From Polyangiaceae bacterium (GTDB lineage Bacteria; Myxococcota_A; Polyangia; Polyangiales; Polyangiaceae), in NCBI GenBank assembly GCA_016719945.1, contig JADJYE010000030.1, forward strand, positions 62,001 through 126,000: DNA of 64,000 bases, written 5' to 3'. The position numbers and the translations under genes were made by a program. Under the pieces are notes generated by a model, which did no database searches, had not been told where the DNA came from, and worked only from the letters and a program-made list of their open reading frames with translations. Every line of letters starts with the position of its first letter. Positions within the stretch are counted from its first letter, which is position 1. Positions 56,139-64,000 of this stretch are shown here, one piece after another.

Positions 56139-57083
56139 GGCGCTGGCTCTTCGCGACGCTGCTCGCCGTCGGGTGTGGCGCCGAGCCGAAGCCCTTGTCG
56201 GCGCCCGTCCCGGTCGGCGACCCGGGCGCGACCGAACGAAGACCGCTCGAGTCGGTCCAACGACCCGACGTCGTGCGCTCGTTCCCGATGGACTACGCGG
56301 CCATCCCGCACCTCGTCGCGCAGCCGCTGTCGCCGGACGACGAGAAGGCTCGCGTCGGGTTCGCCTCGGTCTCGAGCCTGGGAGACGCGCGCGTGTCTCA
56401 TGATCTCATCGTGGAGATCGAGGCGGGCGGCCTGCGGGCGTTCACCGCGGAGCCGCTGGCCGGGGCGAGGCTCGACGGCGCAGCCTGCGCCGATCTGCGT
56501 CGGGCGCAAGGGCGTCGCGAGCGTCTCGTGGGAGGGCTTCTCGCGGACGACGTGGACCGACGAGTTCATCGACTACGTGCGCTATGAGGGAGACTTCGAC
56601 GAGCTGACCTGTGTAGCGAAGCCGGCGCGCGTCGCCAGGGTGAGGGCGCCCGCGGTCATCCCCGGGGTCGCGTACGCATTCCGCACCTGCGTCCCGGTGT
56701 GCACGTCGGAGCCTGTCCCGGGGTCGGGGGAGGAGCTGCTCGTGCTCGTCACCCCGAAGGCGCGCTGGGTCGGGGCCACGGCCCCCTGGCTCAAGCTCCA
56801 GACGGCCCCGCACGTCGGCCTGTTCACGCGTCTCATCGTCCCCATGAAGAAGGGCGGCGCCGCCTCCACGTTCGCCCACGTCGACCGCGCCGAGGCCCTC
56901 GGCTTCGCGAATCGTCTCCGAGGCAAGGCAGGGCGGACGCCCGATCTCCCTGCCGTCGACGTCCTCCAGCTCGGGTTCGACTTCAGCTGGCCGGAGGCCG
57001 ATCCGCTGCCGATCGGGATCGGCTTCGTCGGCGCAGTGCAGACGACCGTCCCCCGCCCGGGCGAGACGCCCGAGGTCAACTGA
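56135..57083 (+). CDS. lipoprotein, paralogue of the gene at 52869 (one frame break)
   Basis: About 315 residues after repair, from a GTG overlapping the cytochrome stop. The lipobox is LAVGC. Near 56498 one extra base (or two missing) shifts the frame: DGAACADL should lead into GRKGVASVSWEGFSRTTW in the next frame. The C-terminal half matches the lipoprotein at 52869 (RVRAPAVIPGVAYAFRTCVPVC, ARWVGATAPWLKLQT). Conserved cysteines occur at the same places. The two paralogues flank a c-type cytochrome and may bind it or share a ligand. Its end overlaps the convergent regulator gene by 8 bases. No family is known to me. Confidence 0.75.
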
Positions 57084-57618
57084 TGCGCTTGAGCTTGCGC
57101 TGCAGGGTGCGGCGGTCGATGCCGAGCATCTTGGCGGCGGTGGCGACGACGCCGCCGGCGTCGTTCAGCGCGGCCTCGATCGTCTCGCGCTCGACCTCTT
57201 CGAGGCGGTAGGTCCGCGTCGACGCCGGCGCCCGCGTCCCGTCGCGCTCAGCGGGGATGCTCCCCACCTCGCGCAGCAGGCGATCGACGTCGACTGGCTT
57301 CGTGAGCAGCGTGTCGGCGCCCTCACGCATGGCAGCCACCGTGAGCGGGATGTCGCCGAAGCCGGTGAGCATCACGATCACCGCGTCCGGGCAGATGCGC
57401 CGGTAGCGCGTGATCGCCGTCAAGCCGTCGGTCCCTGGCATTCGGTAGTCGACCGCGATGAGGTCGACGGGCTCGTCCTCCAGGAGGTGGGCGCCCTCCT
57501 CCACGCTGGCAGCGGTGACGGCGCGGACGCCGCGCCTGCGCAGCGCACCCTGGAGCGCGCAGCGAAAGGCGGTGTCGTCGTCGACCAACAGCGCGGACGC
57601 GATCTTCCGGAGGCCCAT
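57076..57618 (-). CDS. regA: RegA/ActR-like response regulator
   Basis: A 180-residue regulator. The receiver has LLVDDDTAFR, phospho-acceptor Asp57 in IAVDYRMPGTDG, and the switch lysine in TLLTKPVD. A linker leads to a Fis-type helix-turn-helix (AALNDAGGVVATAAKMLGID) ending RRTLQRKLKR, the signature of the RegA/PrrA/ActR family. It is the natural partner of the RegB-like kinase at 51469, from which it is separated by three genes and inverted. By analogy it would control respiratory genes in response to redox, possibly including actA-coxD. The start ATG is at 57618. Confidence 0.88.
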   Translation of the reverse strand: MGLRKIASALLVDDDTAFRCALQGALRRRGVRAVTAASVEEGAHLLEDEPVDLIAVDYRMPGTDGLTAITRYRRICPDAVIVMLTGFGDIPLTVAAMREGADTLLTKPVDVDRLLREVGSIPAERDGTRAPASTRTYRLEEVERETIEAALNDAGGVVATAAKMLGIDRRTLQRKLKRIS

Positions 57619-57676
57619 GGGGTCGACGCGGGATCTTGCTCGCTCCCGCGCGCCCTTTCAATCGCTATCCGGCGCG

Positions 57677-58375
57677 TCACTCCTTGGGAGCAGCCGGCGG
57701 CGGGACGCGCTCGTAGGTGAGATCGTAGACCAGCTCGTAGGGCAGCTGCGCTGCGAACACGCGCACGTGCAGCACGAGCTTGTCTCCCTGGACCTCGTAG
57801 CGGTTCACGCGACCCTTCGCGTTGCCCTTGAACGACTGCTCGATCTCCGAGCCGACCTTGTAGCTCATGTCCATCATCTCGCCGGTGATGGACCGGACCT
57901 TCACGCTCGACCCATTCATCGGCGCGACGTTCGGCGTCTTCGCGGTGAGGATGGACAGCGTGTCGGCGTCCGCGCTGATGACGATCTCCTTCGGGATCTG
58001 GTTACCGGCCGCGAGCTTGTCGCGCACGATGCCCTTCGCGACGAAGTTGAAGGTGTTCGCCATGCCCTCGATCTTGCCCCACAGCTTGCGCTGCTCATCG
58101 ACGCCGCCGACGTACCGGTAGCTCCCGAGGAAGGGCTTCACCGGCGACTCCGCGGCGGGTGGCGGACCCGCGAGCTCGGCAGGCGGGGGGGCGGGCTCGG
58201 CCGCGGGGGTGGAGGCCGCCGGCGTGGCGCCGTCGGACGCGACCGCCTCGGGCGGAGGCTCGGATTCGACCATGAGCGCCTCCATTCCCTGCGCGGCGCC
58301 GCCGCACGCGAACGCGCCCAGCGCGAGGGCGAGGGTGATCGACTTCAGGCCCTGGAGACGAGTTATGTGGCTCAT
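57677..58375 (-). CDS. lipoprotein of unknown function
   Basis: A 232-residue predicted lipoprotein (lipobox AFACG). The mature chain begins with a Pro/Ala/Glu linker of about 60 residues, then a compact alpha/beta domain: FLGSYRYVGGVDEQRKLWGK, KEIVISADADTLSILTAKT, VSYKV-like strands, and DKLVLHVRVFAAQLPYELVY. The strands resemble a lipocalin-like or START-like pocket but I cannot assign it. It is upstream of and in the same direction as the regulator gene, 58 bases away, and may or may not share its transcript. Confidence 0.7.
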   Translation of the reverse strand: MSHITRLQGLKSITLALALGAFACGGAAQGMEALMVESEPPPEAVASDGATPAASTPAAEPAPPPAELAGPPPAAESPVKPFLGSYRYVGGVDEQRKLWGKIEGMANTFNFVAKGIVRDKLAAGNQIPKEIVISADADTLSILTAKTPNVAPMNGSSVKVRSITGEMMDMSYKVGSEIEQSFKGNAKGRVNRYEVQGDKLVLHVRVFAAQLPYELVYDLTYERVPPPAAPKE

Positions 58376-58474
58376 GGTCCAGCCACAACATGTGTCTCGC
58401 GCTCGCGGCTCGGTAGCCCCGCAGCGCGAAAATCTCCGCGCAAAATCCGCGCAACCCGGCAGTCGCGCGAATCT

Positions 58475-60364
58475 TCAGCGCTTGAGGCCGGAGGTGGCGA
58501 GGACCTCCTCGAGCCGCTTCAACGCGCCGCTCGGATCGCCGCGGCTCACGAGCTCGAGCGCGGAGCGCGCGCCCCCGATCGCGCGCTCGGCTGCGCGGGC
58601 GCTCGACTCCGCCTCGTCGGCCTCGAGCGCGGCGCGACGCGCCGCCTCGCGCGCGACGCGCGCGCGCTCGTGGCGCTCCGCCGCCAGCTTGCGCAGGCTC
58701 GCGAGCTCCGCGTCGATCCGCATCGCCGCGTCGCGAGGAGATGGGTGAGCCAGCGCACCGAACCCGCCGGCGAGCTCGCTCAAGGTCGACTCGCGGTTCG
58801 TCTCCGGGTCCTCGATGCGGACGGTCTCGAGCGGGGCGCGCGCTGCGTCCTGCGCGGCTTGCCGCTTCTGCGCGGCGAGGTCGCGCAGCTCGGCGCGATA
58901 CTTCGGGTCGAACTTCAGCGCGACCGTGGGTACGTCCTCGAACTCGTCGTCACCGTCCGTGCTGGGCTCCGCTGGATACGGCTTGTGCGTCTCCCCTGAG
59001 TCCGAGGCGAAGGTGCGCGGCAAGCCCGAGGTCGATTCGCGCCTGCGCAATCGGTTGCTCCCCGGAGCCTCGGGGCGCCCCTTCCGCACGGGGTCGTTCT
59101 GCGCGATGAGCCGTCGGCCAACGACAGCCGTGGGCTCGTTGTCTCGCCGCACCGTGCGGCTCCCGCCCGTCGCGCCGCTCGCGCCGGTCGCGGCTGGCAT
59201 CGGCTCGCCGCCCTCGTGGCCGAGGTAGAGCGACGGCTGCGGCGGAACGGGCGGCGCCGGCACCGGCGCCGCGAGCGCGCGCTGCGCGATGACGTTCTCG
59301 AACCACCGCATCTGGCGCATCGAGTTGCGCCGCACGAAGCGCGCGAGGGACTCCTGAGAGTCCTTCAGGTACCCGTGCACGTAGAGCCACTCCTCGAGCG
59401 CGTGGGCGATCTCCCGCGCGGACTGCGGCCTGCGGGCAGGGTCCTTCTCGAGGCAACGGAGCATCAGCGCCGCGAGCGCGCGGTCGATCTTGGGGCGCAG
59501 CCGTTGCGGATCGGGCGCGGGGTGCTTGAGCACGGCCTCGAGCACCGCGATCTCGTCCTTCCCAGAGAAGGGCGCCTTGTTGGTCGCCAGCTCGAACATC
59601 ATGACTCCGAAGCCGAAGATGTCCGAGCGGTGGTCGACCGGCTTCTGCGACAGCTCCTCGGGGGAGACGTGGCCCATCGAGCGCGCGGGCAGCTCGCTGG
59701 TCGTCACGGTCAGCCGGTCCTTCGCCTTGGCGAGGCCAAAGTCAGTGACCTTCACCTCGCCCTGGAACCCGACGAGCACGTTCTGCGCCGAGATGTCGCG
59801 GTGGACCAAGCTGAGCAGCTCGCCCCGATCGGAGCGCAGCTCGTGGGCGGCGGCCAGGCCGCGCGCGACCGACAGGCAGATGTAGACGACCAGCCGCTCC
59901 GGGAACTCCTCGCCCGTGTCGATCACGCTCTTCGACAGCCGCGCGAGCGACACGCCCTGCACGAGCTCCGAGGCGAGGTAGGGGCCGTGCTCGTCCTGCC
60001 CCCAGCCCACCACCGTGACGACGTTCGAGTCGCGCAAGGCCGCCGTCATCCAGACCTCGTCGAGGAAGCGCTTGCCGATCCCCTCGTCGCTCAAGAGGTC
60101 CGGCAAGAGCCGCTTGACCGCGATCAGCTGGCCCGCCTGCCTCGGACCCAGGCTCCGGCACAGGTCCACTCGCGCCGTCGAGCCGGTGGCGATCATCGCG
60201 AGCGTCTCGAACCGGAGCCCGAACCCGGCCTGAGGCCCCCGTGGGTCGGCAGGTCCCCCGGCGCGCCGCCCGGATGATAGGGGTACGGCGCGTCCATGGG
60301 AGGGCCGTGGCCGCCGGGCGCCTTTCTCGACATCGGTGCCGAGCCTAGACGATCCGTCCTTCAC
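58475..60364 (-). CDS. eukaryote-like serine/threonine protein kinase with coiled-coil tail
   Basis: 629 residues from a GTG at 60364. The kinase domain (about residues 50-320) has a degenerate glycine loop IATGSTARVDL, the ATP-binding lysine in LIAVKRLLPDL, the catalytic loop LVHRDISAQNVLV, metal-binding TDFGLAK and SPEE in place of APE. The Arg before the catalytic Asp and its Asn are kept, so it should be active. A disordered Pro/Ala/Gly region follows, then a long basic/acidic coiled coil (ERHERARVAREAARRAALEA). There is no transmembrane segment. Such cytosolic kinases are typical of myxobacteria and regulate development or stress. Substrates are unknown; the divergent TerB gene may be linked. 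Confidence 0.92.
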   Translation of the reverse strand: MKDGSSRLGTDVEKGARRPRPSHGRAVPLSSGRRAGGPADPRGPQAGFGLRFETLAMIATGSTARVDLCRSLGPRQAGQLIAVKRLLPDLLSDEGIGKRFLDEVWMTAALRDSNVVTVVGWGQDEHGPYLASELVQGVSLARLSKSVIDTGEEFPERLVVYICLSVARGLAAAHELRSDRGELLSLVHRDISAQNVLVGFQGEVKVTDFGLAKAKDRLTVTTSELPARSMGHVSPEELSQKPVDHRSDIFGFGVMMFELATNKAPFSGKDEIAVLEAVLKHPAPDPQRLRPKIDRALAALMLRCLEKDPARRPQSAREIAHALEEWLYVHGYLKDSQESLARFVRRNSMRQMRWFENVIAQRALAAPVPAPPVPPQPSLYLGHEGGEPMPAATGASGATGGSRTVRRDNEPTAVVGRRLIAQNDPVRKGRPEAPGSNRLRRRESTSGLPRTFASDSGETHKPYPAEPSTDGDDEFEDVPTVALKFDPKYRAELRDLAAQKRQAAQDAARAPLETVRIEDPETNRESTLSELAGGFGALAHPSPRDAAMRIDAELASLRKLAAERHERARVAREAARRAALEADEAESSARAAERAIGGARSALELVSRGDPSGALKRLEEVLATSGLKR

Positions 60365-60441
60365 GGGGATCGGGTTTCAGGTAGCTTGATGGGGGCGCGC
60401 GCTTGACGGATGCGCGCTTTTCCGAGAAGAACCAACCAGTC

Positions 60442-61056
60442 ATGGTCCTCGACCCGAGACTCCTCGAGCGCATCTCCCAATCGCTGCGAACAGCCCGCTC
60501 TTCGCTCTTGCCCAACGAGTCCCCGGCCGAGGGGAGCATCGAGGCCCGCGGCGAGGCCCGGTCGACCGCGAAGGACTCGATCCTGGCTCGGGCCGCGGAG
60601 CTGTACGGCTCGAAGCGCGGAAGCGAAGACACCCCGCCGACGGGCTTCGACCCGGCGGCCGCTGCGCTGTTCGAGGCGCTCGTCGAGGGCGCGTACCTCG
60701 TCGCCAACGCGGACGGCGAGTTCGACCGAGAGGAGCGGGCGGCCTTCGCGCACGTCGTGCTCACGGCGACCGACGGGCGCGTCTCCGGCGACCAGCTCAC
60801 CGCGCTGCTCGCCGATCTCAAGGACCAGCTCGCCGCGGATGGCCACGACCAGCGCGTCCAGGTGGTCGGCAAGACGGTGGCGCGACCGGAGGCCCAACGC
60901 GAGGTGCTGCGCGTCGCAGCGCTGGTCGCGCACATCTCGGGTGGCATCAGCGAGGTCGAGCGCGCCACGATGGATCGGCTCGCGACCAGCTTTGGCCTCG
61001 AGGCGAGCATCGTCGAGGCCGTCATCGGCGAGGCGCGCGCGCTGCTCGACGGCTGA
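60442..61056 (+). CDS. TerB-like protein
   Basis: 204 residues from ATG 60442 (an in-frame TTG at 60403 is possible). The C-terminal 120 residues form a TerB/DjlA-N-type all-helical domain with an acidic loop: LVEGAYLVANADGEFDREERAAF and later ALVAHISGGISEVERATMDRLA, each with the D/E pattern that binds metal in tellurite-resistance TerB. The N-terminal region is a helical stalk. TerB-like domains occur in membrane-associated stress complexes; no other ter genes lie nearby. It is divergent from the Ser/Thr kinase gene and may be part of the same pathway. Confidence 0.75.
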   Translation: MVLDPRLLERISQSLRTARSSLLPNESPAEGSIEARGEARSTAKDSILARAAELYGSKRGSEDTPPTGFDPAAAALFEALVEGAYLVANADGEFDREERAAFAHVVLTATDGRVSGDQLTALLADLKDQLAADGHDQRVQVVGKTVARPEAQREVLRVAALVAHISGGISEVERATMDRLATSFGLEASIVEAVIGEARALLDG

Positions 61057-61078
61057 GCGCTCGACGGCGCTCGACGGC
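61044..61078. repeat. three copies of GCTCGACGGC
   Basis: Direct repeats at 61044-61053, 61059-61068 and 61069-61078. The first is within the TerB-like gene's last codons and the other two are in the gap before bkdA1. They are probably slippage products; function is unknown. Confidence 0.5.
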
Positions 61079-61188
61079 GGACATTTCCGCGTGACGTCGC
61101 GCGAGCGACACGCTGCGTCAGCACCGGTTCTGGAGCGTCGCTAGGAGCGCTGGCAACCCACGGCCGGTTTGACTAGGGTTCGCGCGCC

Positions 61189-62430
61189 ATGAGCTCCATG
61201 TCCGCACCGAAGCCCGCCGCGACCGAAGCCCCCGCCGCCGACGCGCTCGACGGTTCGAATGGCGCGTCCCACGTGGGCCCGGCGAGCCGCGTCGAGTCGC
61301 TCGCGGTGGGGCCGGCCGTCGCTCGTCACCCCGGCGACACGAAGGCCGCGGACGTCGTCAAGTGCCTCCGCGACGACAGCACGCTCGATCCCCGCACCGA
61401 TCCGGGCCTCAGCTCCGCCGAGGTCATCGCGCTGTACGAGGCGATGCTCCGCACGCGGGTGCTCGACGACCGCCTCGTCGCGCTGCAGCGGCAAGGTCGT
61501 ATCGGCTTCCACATCGGCTCGCTGGGCGAAGAGGCCTCGATCATCGGCAGCGCCTTCGCGCTCCGCCCTCAGGACTGGCTCTTCCCCTGCTACCGCGAGT
61601 TCGGCGGGGCGCTCTGGCGAGGGATGCCGCTGCAGCGCTACGTCGACAACATGTTCGGCAACGCCAACGACCCGGCGAAGGGCCGCCAGATGCCCGACCA
61701 CTACTGCTTCCGCCAGGCCAAGGTCACGAGCATCAGCTCGCCGATCGGCACGCAGATCACGCAGGCGGTCGGGTTCGCGTGGGCGGCGAAGCTCAAGAAG
61801 GACGATCTGGCCGCGATCGTGTACTTCGGCGAGGGCGCGACGAGCTCCAACGAGTTCCACAACGGCCTCAACTTCGCGGGCGTGTTCAAGACGCCGACGA
61901 TCTTCTTCTGCCGCAACAACGGCTGGGCGATCAGCGTCCCGACGGAGCGCCAGACGGCGAGCCGCACGTTCGCGGAGAAGGCGGTCGCCTACGGGATGCC
62001 TGGCGTGCGCGTCGACGGAAACGACATCTTCGCCGTCATCAAGGTCACGCGAGACGCCGTCGAGCGCGCGGCGCGCGGCGAGGGCTCCACGCTGATCGAG
62101 GCGATGACGTATCGGCTCAGCGGCCACTCGACGAGCGACGATCCGAAGGCGTACCGCCCCGACGGCACGGTCGACCCTTGGCGCGCCCAAGACCCGATGG
62201 CGCGCCTGCGGCGCTACCTCCACAAGCACCACGGCTGGACCGACGCCCGCGACAAGGAGCTCGAGGCGAGCCTCGATGCGGACCTGCGCGAGGCCATCAA
62301 GGCCGCCGAGGCGACCGCCGGCCCGTCGCTCGAGTCGATGTTCGAAGACGTCTTCGCCGAGGTCCCCTGGCACCTCGCCGAGCAGCGAGACGAGCTCGTC
62401 CGAGGCCCGCGCGCCAAGGGCCACCCTTGA
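61189..62430 (+). CDS. bkdA1: branched-chain 2-oxoacid dehydrogenase E1 alpha subunit
   Basis: 413 residues. E1 decarboxylates a 2-oxoacid with thiamine diphosphate and transfers the acyl group to lipoyl-E2. Conserved blocks: IGFHIGSLGEEASIIGSA, RQMPDHYCFRQAKV, thiamine-diphosphate motif YFGEGATSSNEFHNGLNFA ... CRNNGWAISVPTERQT, and MTYRLSGHSTSDDPKAYR. The GEG in place of GDG and the STSDDP loop fit branched-chain rather than pyruvate dehydrogenases. The first 60 residues are a low-complexity leader. It is first of an operon E1-alpha, E1-beta, E2. Products would be branched-chain acyl-CoA primers for iso-fatty acids, which myxobacteria use heavily. Confidence 0.93.
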   Translation: MSSMSAPKPAATEAPAADALDGSNGASHVGPASRVESLAVGPAVARHPGDTKAADVVKCLRDDSTLDPRTDPGLSSAEVIALYEAMLRTRVLDDRLVALQRQGRIGFHIGSLGEEASIIGSAFALRPQDWLFPCYREFGGALWRGMPLQRYVDNMFGNANDPAKGRQMPDHYCFRQAKVTSISSPIGTQITQAVGFAWAAKLKKDDLAAIVYFGEGATSSNEFHNGLNFAGVFKTPTIFFCRNNGWAISVPTERQTASRTFAEKAVAYGMPGVRVDGNDIFAVIKVTRDAVERAARGEGSTLIEAMTYRLSGHSTSDDPKAYRPDGTVDPWRAQDPMARLRRYLHKHHGWTDARDKELEASLDADLREAIKAAEATAGPSLESMFEDVFAEVPWHLAEQRDELVRGPRAKGHP

Positions 62431-62494
62431 GCCCTCGCCAGCAAGGCTAGCCGTCCCCCGCCACCGAACTGCGATCGAGCCACGAGGAATCCAC

Positions 62495-63469
62495 ATGCCG
62501 CAGATGAACATGGTCCAGGCGATCAACGACGCGCTCCGCTTCGAGATGCGCAAAGACCCGCGCGTCGTCCTGATGGGTGAAGACGTGGGCAAGGTCGGCG
62601 GCGTCTTCCGCGTCACGCAGGGGCTGTTCGACGAGTTCGGCGACGATCGCGTGATCGACACGCCGCTGTCGGAGGGTGGGATCATCGGCACCGCCATCGG
62701 GATGGCCCTCTACGGCCTGGTCCCGGTGCCCGAGATCCAGTTCGGCGACTTCATCTTCCCGGCGTACGACCAGATCGTCAGCGAGCTGGCGAAGTACCGC
62801 TACCGCTCGGGCGGCGAGTTCTCCGCGAAGCTCGTCATCCGGACCCCCGTCGGCGGGGGCATCCGCGGAGGCCACTACCACTCGCAGTCTCCCGAGGCGC
62901 AGTTCATCCACGTGGCGGGCCTGAAGGTGGTGTGCCCCGCGACGCCGGCCGACGCGAAGGGCCTGCTCCTCGCGTCGATCCGCGACCCCGATCCGGTGCT
63001 CTTCTTCGAGCCCAAGCGGGTCTATCGTGCCGCCAAGGGCGAGGTCCCCGAGGGCGACTTCGTGGTGCCGCTGGGCAAGGCGAACGTCGTGAAGCAGGGC
63101 GGGGACGTCACGCTCGTCGCGTGGGGCGCGATGCTCTACGAGGCGCTCGACGCGGCGCAGAAGGCCGCTGAAAAGGGCATCGACTGCGAGGTCGTCGACC
63201 TGCGGACCCTGTGGCCGCTCGACATCGACACGATCGTCCAGTCGGTCAAGAAGACCGGCCGCGTCGTCGTGGTGCACGAGGCGCCGAAGAGCTGCGGCCT
63301 CGGCTCGGAGATCGTCGCGCTCATCAACGAGAAGGCGTTCCTCCACCTCGAGGCGCCGCCGAAGCGCGTGACCGGCTTCGACACCCCGTTCCCGTACACG
63401 CTCGAGAACGAGTACCTGCCGCTGTCCCACCGGATCCTCCCCGCGGTCGTCGAGACGGCCCAGTACTGA
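62495..63469 (+). CDS. bkdA2: branched-chain 2-oxoacid dehydrogenase E1 beta subunit
   Basis: 324 residues. Signature segments: MVQAINDALRFEMRKDPRV, MGEDVGKVGGVFRVTQGL, DTPLSEGGIIGTAIGMALYG, IRTPVGGGIRGGHYHSQSPE, VLFFEPKRVYRAAKGEVPEG, DLRTLWPLDIDTIVQSV and HEAPKSCGLGSEIVALI. The beta subunit completes the thiamine site and binds E2. The ATG at 62495 follows GAGGA at suitable distance; the longer open frame is not coding in the neighbouring gene. It lies 64 bases after bkdA1 and 17 bases before the E2 gene. Confidence 0.94.
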   Translation: MPQMNMVQAINDALRFEMRKDPRVVLMGEDVGKVGGVFRVTQGLFDEFGDDRVIDTPLSEGGIIGTAIGMALYGLVPVPEIQFGDFIFPAYDQIVSELAKYRYRSGGEFSAKLVIRTPVGGGIRGGHYHSQSPEAQFIHVAGLKVVCPATPADAKGLLLASIRDPDPVLFFEPKRVYRAAKGEVPEGDFVVPLGKANVVKQGGDVTLVAWGAMLYEALDAAQKAAEKGIDCEVVDLRTLWPLDIDTIVQSVKKTGRVVVVHEAPKSCGLGSEIVALINEKAFLHLEAPPKRVTGFDTPFPYTLENEYLPLSHRILPAVVETAQY

Positions 63470-63486
63470 CCGGACCGAGAAACGCT

Positions 63487-64000
63487 ATGAGCACCTACGA
63501 GTTCAAGCTCCCCGATATCGGCGAAGGCGTGACCGAGGGCGAGATCGTCAAGTGGCTCGTGCAGCCTGGCGAGCGCGTGAAGGAAGACCAGCCGATGGTC
63601 GAGGTGATGACCGACAAGGCGACCGTGGTGATCACGTCGCCGAAGGCGGGCGTGATCCAGGAGCTGCGCGGCGGCGTCGGGCAGGTCATCCCGGTGCACG
63701 CCGTGCTCGTCGTGTTCGACCTCGGCGGTGCGGCTGGCGCGGCGCAAGCGCCGGCGCCAGCCCAGGCCGTGAAGAAAGACGAGGGTCCCGCGGCGACCGC
63801 CGTCGGCGACATCCGCGAGGATCTCCCCGGGATGTCCTTGCTGGGCGGACCCGCGAAGCCCGCGGTCGGCGCGAACGGCCACGCGCCCGCCGCGGCTGGG
63901 TACTTCAACGCGAAGCCCCTGGCGACCCCCGCGACCCGTAAGCTCGCGCGCGATCTGGAGGTCGACCTGAGGACCGTCCCCCCCTCCGGCGCCCAGGGGC
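63487..64000 (+). CDS. bkdB: dihydrolipoyl acyltransferase E2, 3' end outside window
   Basis: The first 171 codons of an E2 gene. Residues 1-80 form a lipoyl domain (YEFKLPDIGEGVTEGEIV) with the lipoylated lysine in VMTDKATVVITSP. After an Ala/Pro linker of about 40 residues, the E1/E3-binding domain begins (LATPATRKLARDLEVDLRTV). The catalytic acyltransferase domain would follow beyond the window edge. The branched-chain assignment rests on the adjacent E1 genes. The lipoyl group is made by the lipA product encoded at 17453. Confidence 0.94.
   Translation, partial: MSTYEFKLPDIGEGVTEGEIVKWLVQPGERVKEDQPMVEVMTDKATVVITSPKAGVIQELRGGVGQVIPVHAVLVVFDLGGAAGAAQAPAPAQAVKKDEGPAATAVGDIREDLPGMSLLGGPAKPAVGANGHAPAAAGYFNAKPLATPATRKLARDLEVDLRTVPPSGAQG

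Noticed and set aside
61189..62430. Pyruvate dehydrogenase E1 alpha (pdhA)
   Set aside because: GEG at the thiamine motif and the STSDDP loop are branched-chain-type features; pyruvate specificity cannot be fully excluded.

Overview
The window is about 64 kb of very GC-rich DNA, coding dense, with many GTG and a few TTG starts and many 4-base stop/start overlaps. Gene content points to a myxobacterium (Myxococcota, most likely Polyangiales or a relative): two chemosensory clusters, a eukaryote-like Ser/Thr kinase, many small lipoproteins with long Ala/Pro/Ser-rich linkers, an Alternative Complex III respiratory operon, a sterol-type oxidosqualene cyclase, and a cytochrome-like gene paired with a DUF1552 gene. 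This assignment is inferred from gene content; there is no rRNA in the window. I recognised no tRNA, rRNA or CRISPR array.

Layout. 1-3.1 kb: end of a secreted Lys/Ala-rich protein, a YgiQ-type radical SAM protein and a LEA14-like lipoprotein. 3.1-6.3 kb: chemosensory cluster 1 on the minus strand (cheA, cheW, cheW). 6.5-12.2 kb: rlmN, an outer-membrane protein whose signal-peptide region is disturbed by a repeat, a helical protein, a signal-peptidase-like protein lacking both catalytic residues, and small hypotheticals. 12.2-15.8 kb: PhoD-type phosphatase divergent from an oxidosqualene cyclase. 15.8-16.3 kb: a non-coding stretch with a 35-base G tract and a possible insertion-sequence remnant. 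16.3-22.4 kb: SDR-type threonine dehydrogenase, lipA, an esterase lipoprotein, a lipoprotein, an acetyltransferase and a J-domain protein. 22.5-31.8 kb: chemosensory cluster 2 (cheW, MCP, cheR-STAS, hybrid cheA, multi-receiver class III nucleotide cyclase, cheB), each gene overlapping or nearly touching the next. 31.8-37.8 kb: HNH endonuclease, lipoproteins, the cytochrome/DUF1552 pair and a Gfo/Idh/MocA oxidoreductase.

38.1-57.6 kb is a respiratory island. It holds actABCDEF (Alternative Complex III), an acidic/proline-rich membrane protein, a SCO copper chaperone and a caa3-type oxidase (coxBACD). A RegB-like quinone-motif sensor kinase follows, then three genes unlike anything I can name fully (a c-type cytochrome/beta-propeller lipoprotein flanked by two paralogous lipoproteins), then a RegA-like regulator on the other strand. 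Electrons would pass from menaquinol or ubiquinol through ActB/C and cytochromes ActA/ActE to the CuA/cytochrome c subunit of the A2-type oxidase; the RegB/RegA pair is well placed to sense the quinone pool. 57.7-61.1 kb: lipoprotein, Ser/Thr kinase, TerB-like protein. 61.2 kb to the end: branched-chain 2-oxoacid dehydrogenase E1-alpha, E1-beta and the start of E2, whose lipoyl group depends on the lipA product.

Six conserved genes are broken by a single-base frame change, several of them in short G or C runs, and each becomes a full-length family member when one base is restored or removed. I read these mainly as sequencing or assembly errors and give each gene over its full span.
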